NCBI GenBank assembly: GCA_020629255.1
Contig: JAHDDR010000018.1
Location: forward strand, 1-37,245
DNA from: Saprospiraceae bacterium
GTDB lineage: Bacteria; Bacteroidota; Bacteroidia; Chitinophagales; Saprospiraceae
DNA length: 37,245 nt
Direction of reading: 5' to 3'
Under the pieces are notes generated by a model that ran no database searches, was not told the DNA's origin, and worked only from the letters and a program-made list of their open reading frames with translations. The translations under genes were made by a program, and so were the position numbers. Positions within the stretch are counted from its first letter, which is position 1. The number at the start of each line of letters is the position of its first letter. Below are positions 35,670 through 37,245 of this stretch, piece after piece.

Positions 35670-37245
35670 ATGAAAAATCTCTACCTCACTTTCTTAGGAT
35701 TGTTCTGCTTCGGCTCAACATTAATCGGACAACACGAACACGCTGGCTTCAGATGCGGTTTCGACATGGCAGATAGCCATTCATCGCCCAAATCCATTCA
35801 GTTTGAAGAATGGCTATCTTCGAAACAACACGAAGCCTCTTTTAAAGGAGAGAACAATGAGGAGACTTTGCTTCAACTCCCTATTGTATTCCATATTATA
35901 CATACTGGTGAAGCAATTGGAGTAGGTAAAAACCTTAGCGAAGCCCAAATCCAAGCTCAATTAGATCAAGTGAATTTTGACCTAAGAAGAACGGTTGGAA
36001 CCAGCGGTCACAATACCGATTCGAGAGGAGCAGATACATTCATTGAACTTTTGCCTGCCCTATATGATGAGGATTACAACACGTTACCCGAACCGGGCAT
36101 TAATAGAATCAATGCGGCAGATTTAGGTCTTGGCACAGGAACCTATTCCAAGAGCTACATCAATTCAACCATCAAACCCCTTACACAATGGGATCCTACA
36201 CAATACATCAACGTATGGGTGTGTAATATTTCGGGCATATTGGGTTTTGGTCAATTCCCTGATATTGATCCTACAGTATTAGATGGCATTACCCTAAATG
36301 GAACTGCTACAACCGATGGTCTTGTTTTAACCTATAAGGCTGTCGGTAGTACAGACTCCCCTAACCCTTTGGCGACCGGTTCTTATCTTCCTTACGGAAT
36401 GGGAAGAACATTAACCCATGAATTAGGACACTTTCTAGGTCTTCGCCATATATGGGGCGATGGAGGTTGTACTGTAGATGATTTTTGTGCAGACACCCCT
36501 ACCTCGGATGCGGCTAACTATGGTTGCCCTTCCAGCCATGTTTCTTGCGGAAGCACGGATATGGTTCAAAACTATATGGATTACACCTACGATAACTGTA
36601 TGAATATTTTTACCCAAGATCAAAAATCCAGAATGAGAACCGTACTATACAACTCAGTAAGGAGGGTAGAGCTTTTATCTTCGGATAAAGCTTCACCCCT
36701 TCCCAGCCTTCCGGTAGAATTGATTGATTTTAATGTTAAGCCTACCTCTGACAACAGTGCCTTAATCCAATGGACTACCGCCACCGAATCCCAAAATGAT
36801 TTTTTCATCATTAGCAAGAGTACAGATGGCAGAAACTTTGAGGACATATTCCAAGTACGGGGCCAGGGCGAATCATCTTCGGTAACAGAATATGAATATT
36901 TAGATTCCCATTTAGAATTCGGAGAAACTTATTATCGACTTACACAAGTAGATTTTAATGGCACTACCACTATTTTAGGAACAAAAAGCATTAAGAACGC
37001 CAAAGGTTTTTCTTTTTCCTTGTTTCCCAATCCGATTAGAAATTGGGTAAGTATCAATACTTATGCTACAGAACAAAGCTCTGCCACGGTTAGTATTTTT
37101 GATGCCCAGGGCAAACACATCCACGAACTTGAAATAGAATTCCAACTAGGAGAAAACAACATTCCTATCATATTAAACGATTTGGAAGTCGGAATTTATT
37201 TTATACGTATCACATGTAACAATATCCAGAAATCTATGAGATTTC
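35670..37245 (+). CDS. M43 (pappalysin-like) secreted metalloprotease with T9SS C-terminal sorting domain, 3' end truncated by the window
   Basis: Manual translation from ATG 35670: MKNLYLTFLGLFCFGSTLIGQ...; HELGHFLGLRH at 36417-36449; NYMDY Met-turn; C-terminal FPNPIRNWVSINTY...GIYFIRIT...; open to the window end and absent from the ORF track. Confidence 0.88.
   Translation, partial: MKNLYLTFLGLFCFGSTLIGQHEHAGFRCGFDMADSHSSPKSIQFEEWLSSKQHEASFKGENNEETLLQLPIVFHIIHTGEAIGVGKNLSEAQIQAQLDQVNFDLRRTVGTSGHNTDSRGADTFIELLPALYDEDYNTLPEPGINRINAADLGLGTGTYSKSYINSTIKPLTQWDPTQYINVWVCNISGILGFGQFPDIDPTVLDGITLNGTATTDGLVLTYKAVGSTDSPNPLATGSYLPYGMGRTLTHELGHFLGLRHIWGDGGCTVDDFCADTPTSDAANYGCPSSHVSCGSTDMVQNYMDYTYDNCMNIFTQDQKSRMRTVLYNSVRRVELLSSDKASPLPSLPVELIDFNVKPTSDNSALIQWTTATESQNDFFIISKSTDGRNFEDIFQVRGQGESSSVTEYEYLDSHLEFGETYYRLTQVDFNGTTTILGTKSIKNAKGFSFSLFPNPIRNWVSINTYATEQSSATVSIFDAQGKHIHELEIEFQLGENNIPIILNDLEVGIYFIRITCNNIQKSMRF

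Noticed and set aside
1-37245. CRISPR array, tRNA/rRNA genes, insertion sequences, prophage or toxin-antitoxin loci
   Set aside because: Looked for direct repeats with spacers, cloverleaf-like segments, transposase/integrase motifs and paired small ORFs; none seen by eye, though tRNA search by eye is not exhaustive

Overview
The window is a chromosomal segment from a Bacteroidota bacterium, probably a Saprospiraceae/Cytophagia-like lineage. The lineage call rests on the GldB-type lipoprotein, T9SS-type C-terminal sorting domains, many secreted proteins ending their signal peptides in ...AQ/...GQ, and AT-rich intergenic DNA. Most of the content is housekeeping: QueE, ProS, SucA (2-oxoglutarate dehydrogenase E1), TrmB, RecO, DgkA, YceI, a YjjG-type HAD phosphatase, GldB and a FadL/OmpP1-like protein. 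I see no CRISPR array, rRNA, tRNA, transposase or phage gene. The regions most worth a second look are: (i) a six-gene membrane/wHTH cluster at ~18.3-23.3 kb, with two matching ACTTTG-N5-CAAAGT palindromes and a Coq4-like protein carrying an intact HDxxHx11E motif; (ii) a large T9SS-type secreted protein with a lysyl-oxidase-like domain that keeps the expected quinone-cofactor Lys/Tyr and most copper ligands; (iii) an Nramp-family transporter lacking the DPGN and MPH metal-binding motifs; (iv) an EEP-fold protein whose catalytic motifs look eroded, overlapping dgkA; (v) a secreted Tyr/Gly/Asn-rich plus Arg-rich low-complexity protein; (vi) an M43-type metalloprotease that runs off the window end and is missing from the ORF track; (vii) a ~0.6 kb non-coding block with a repeat-like element. 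All family calls come from reading motifs, without database searches.
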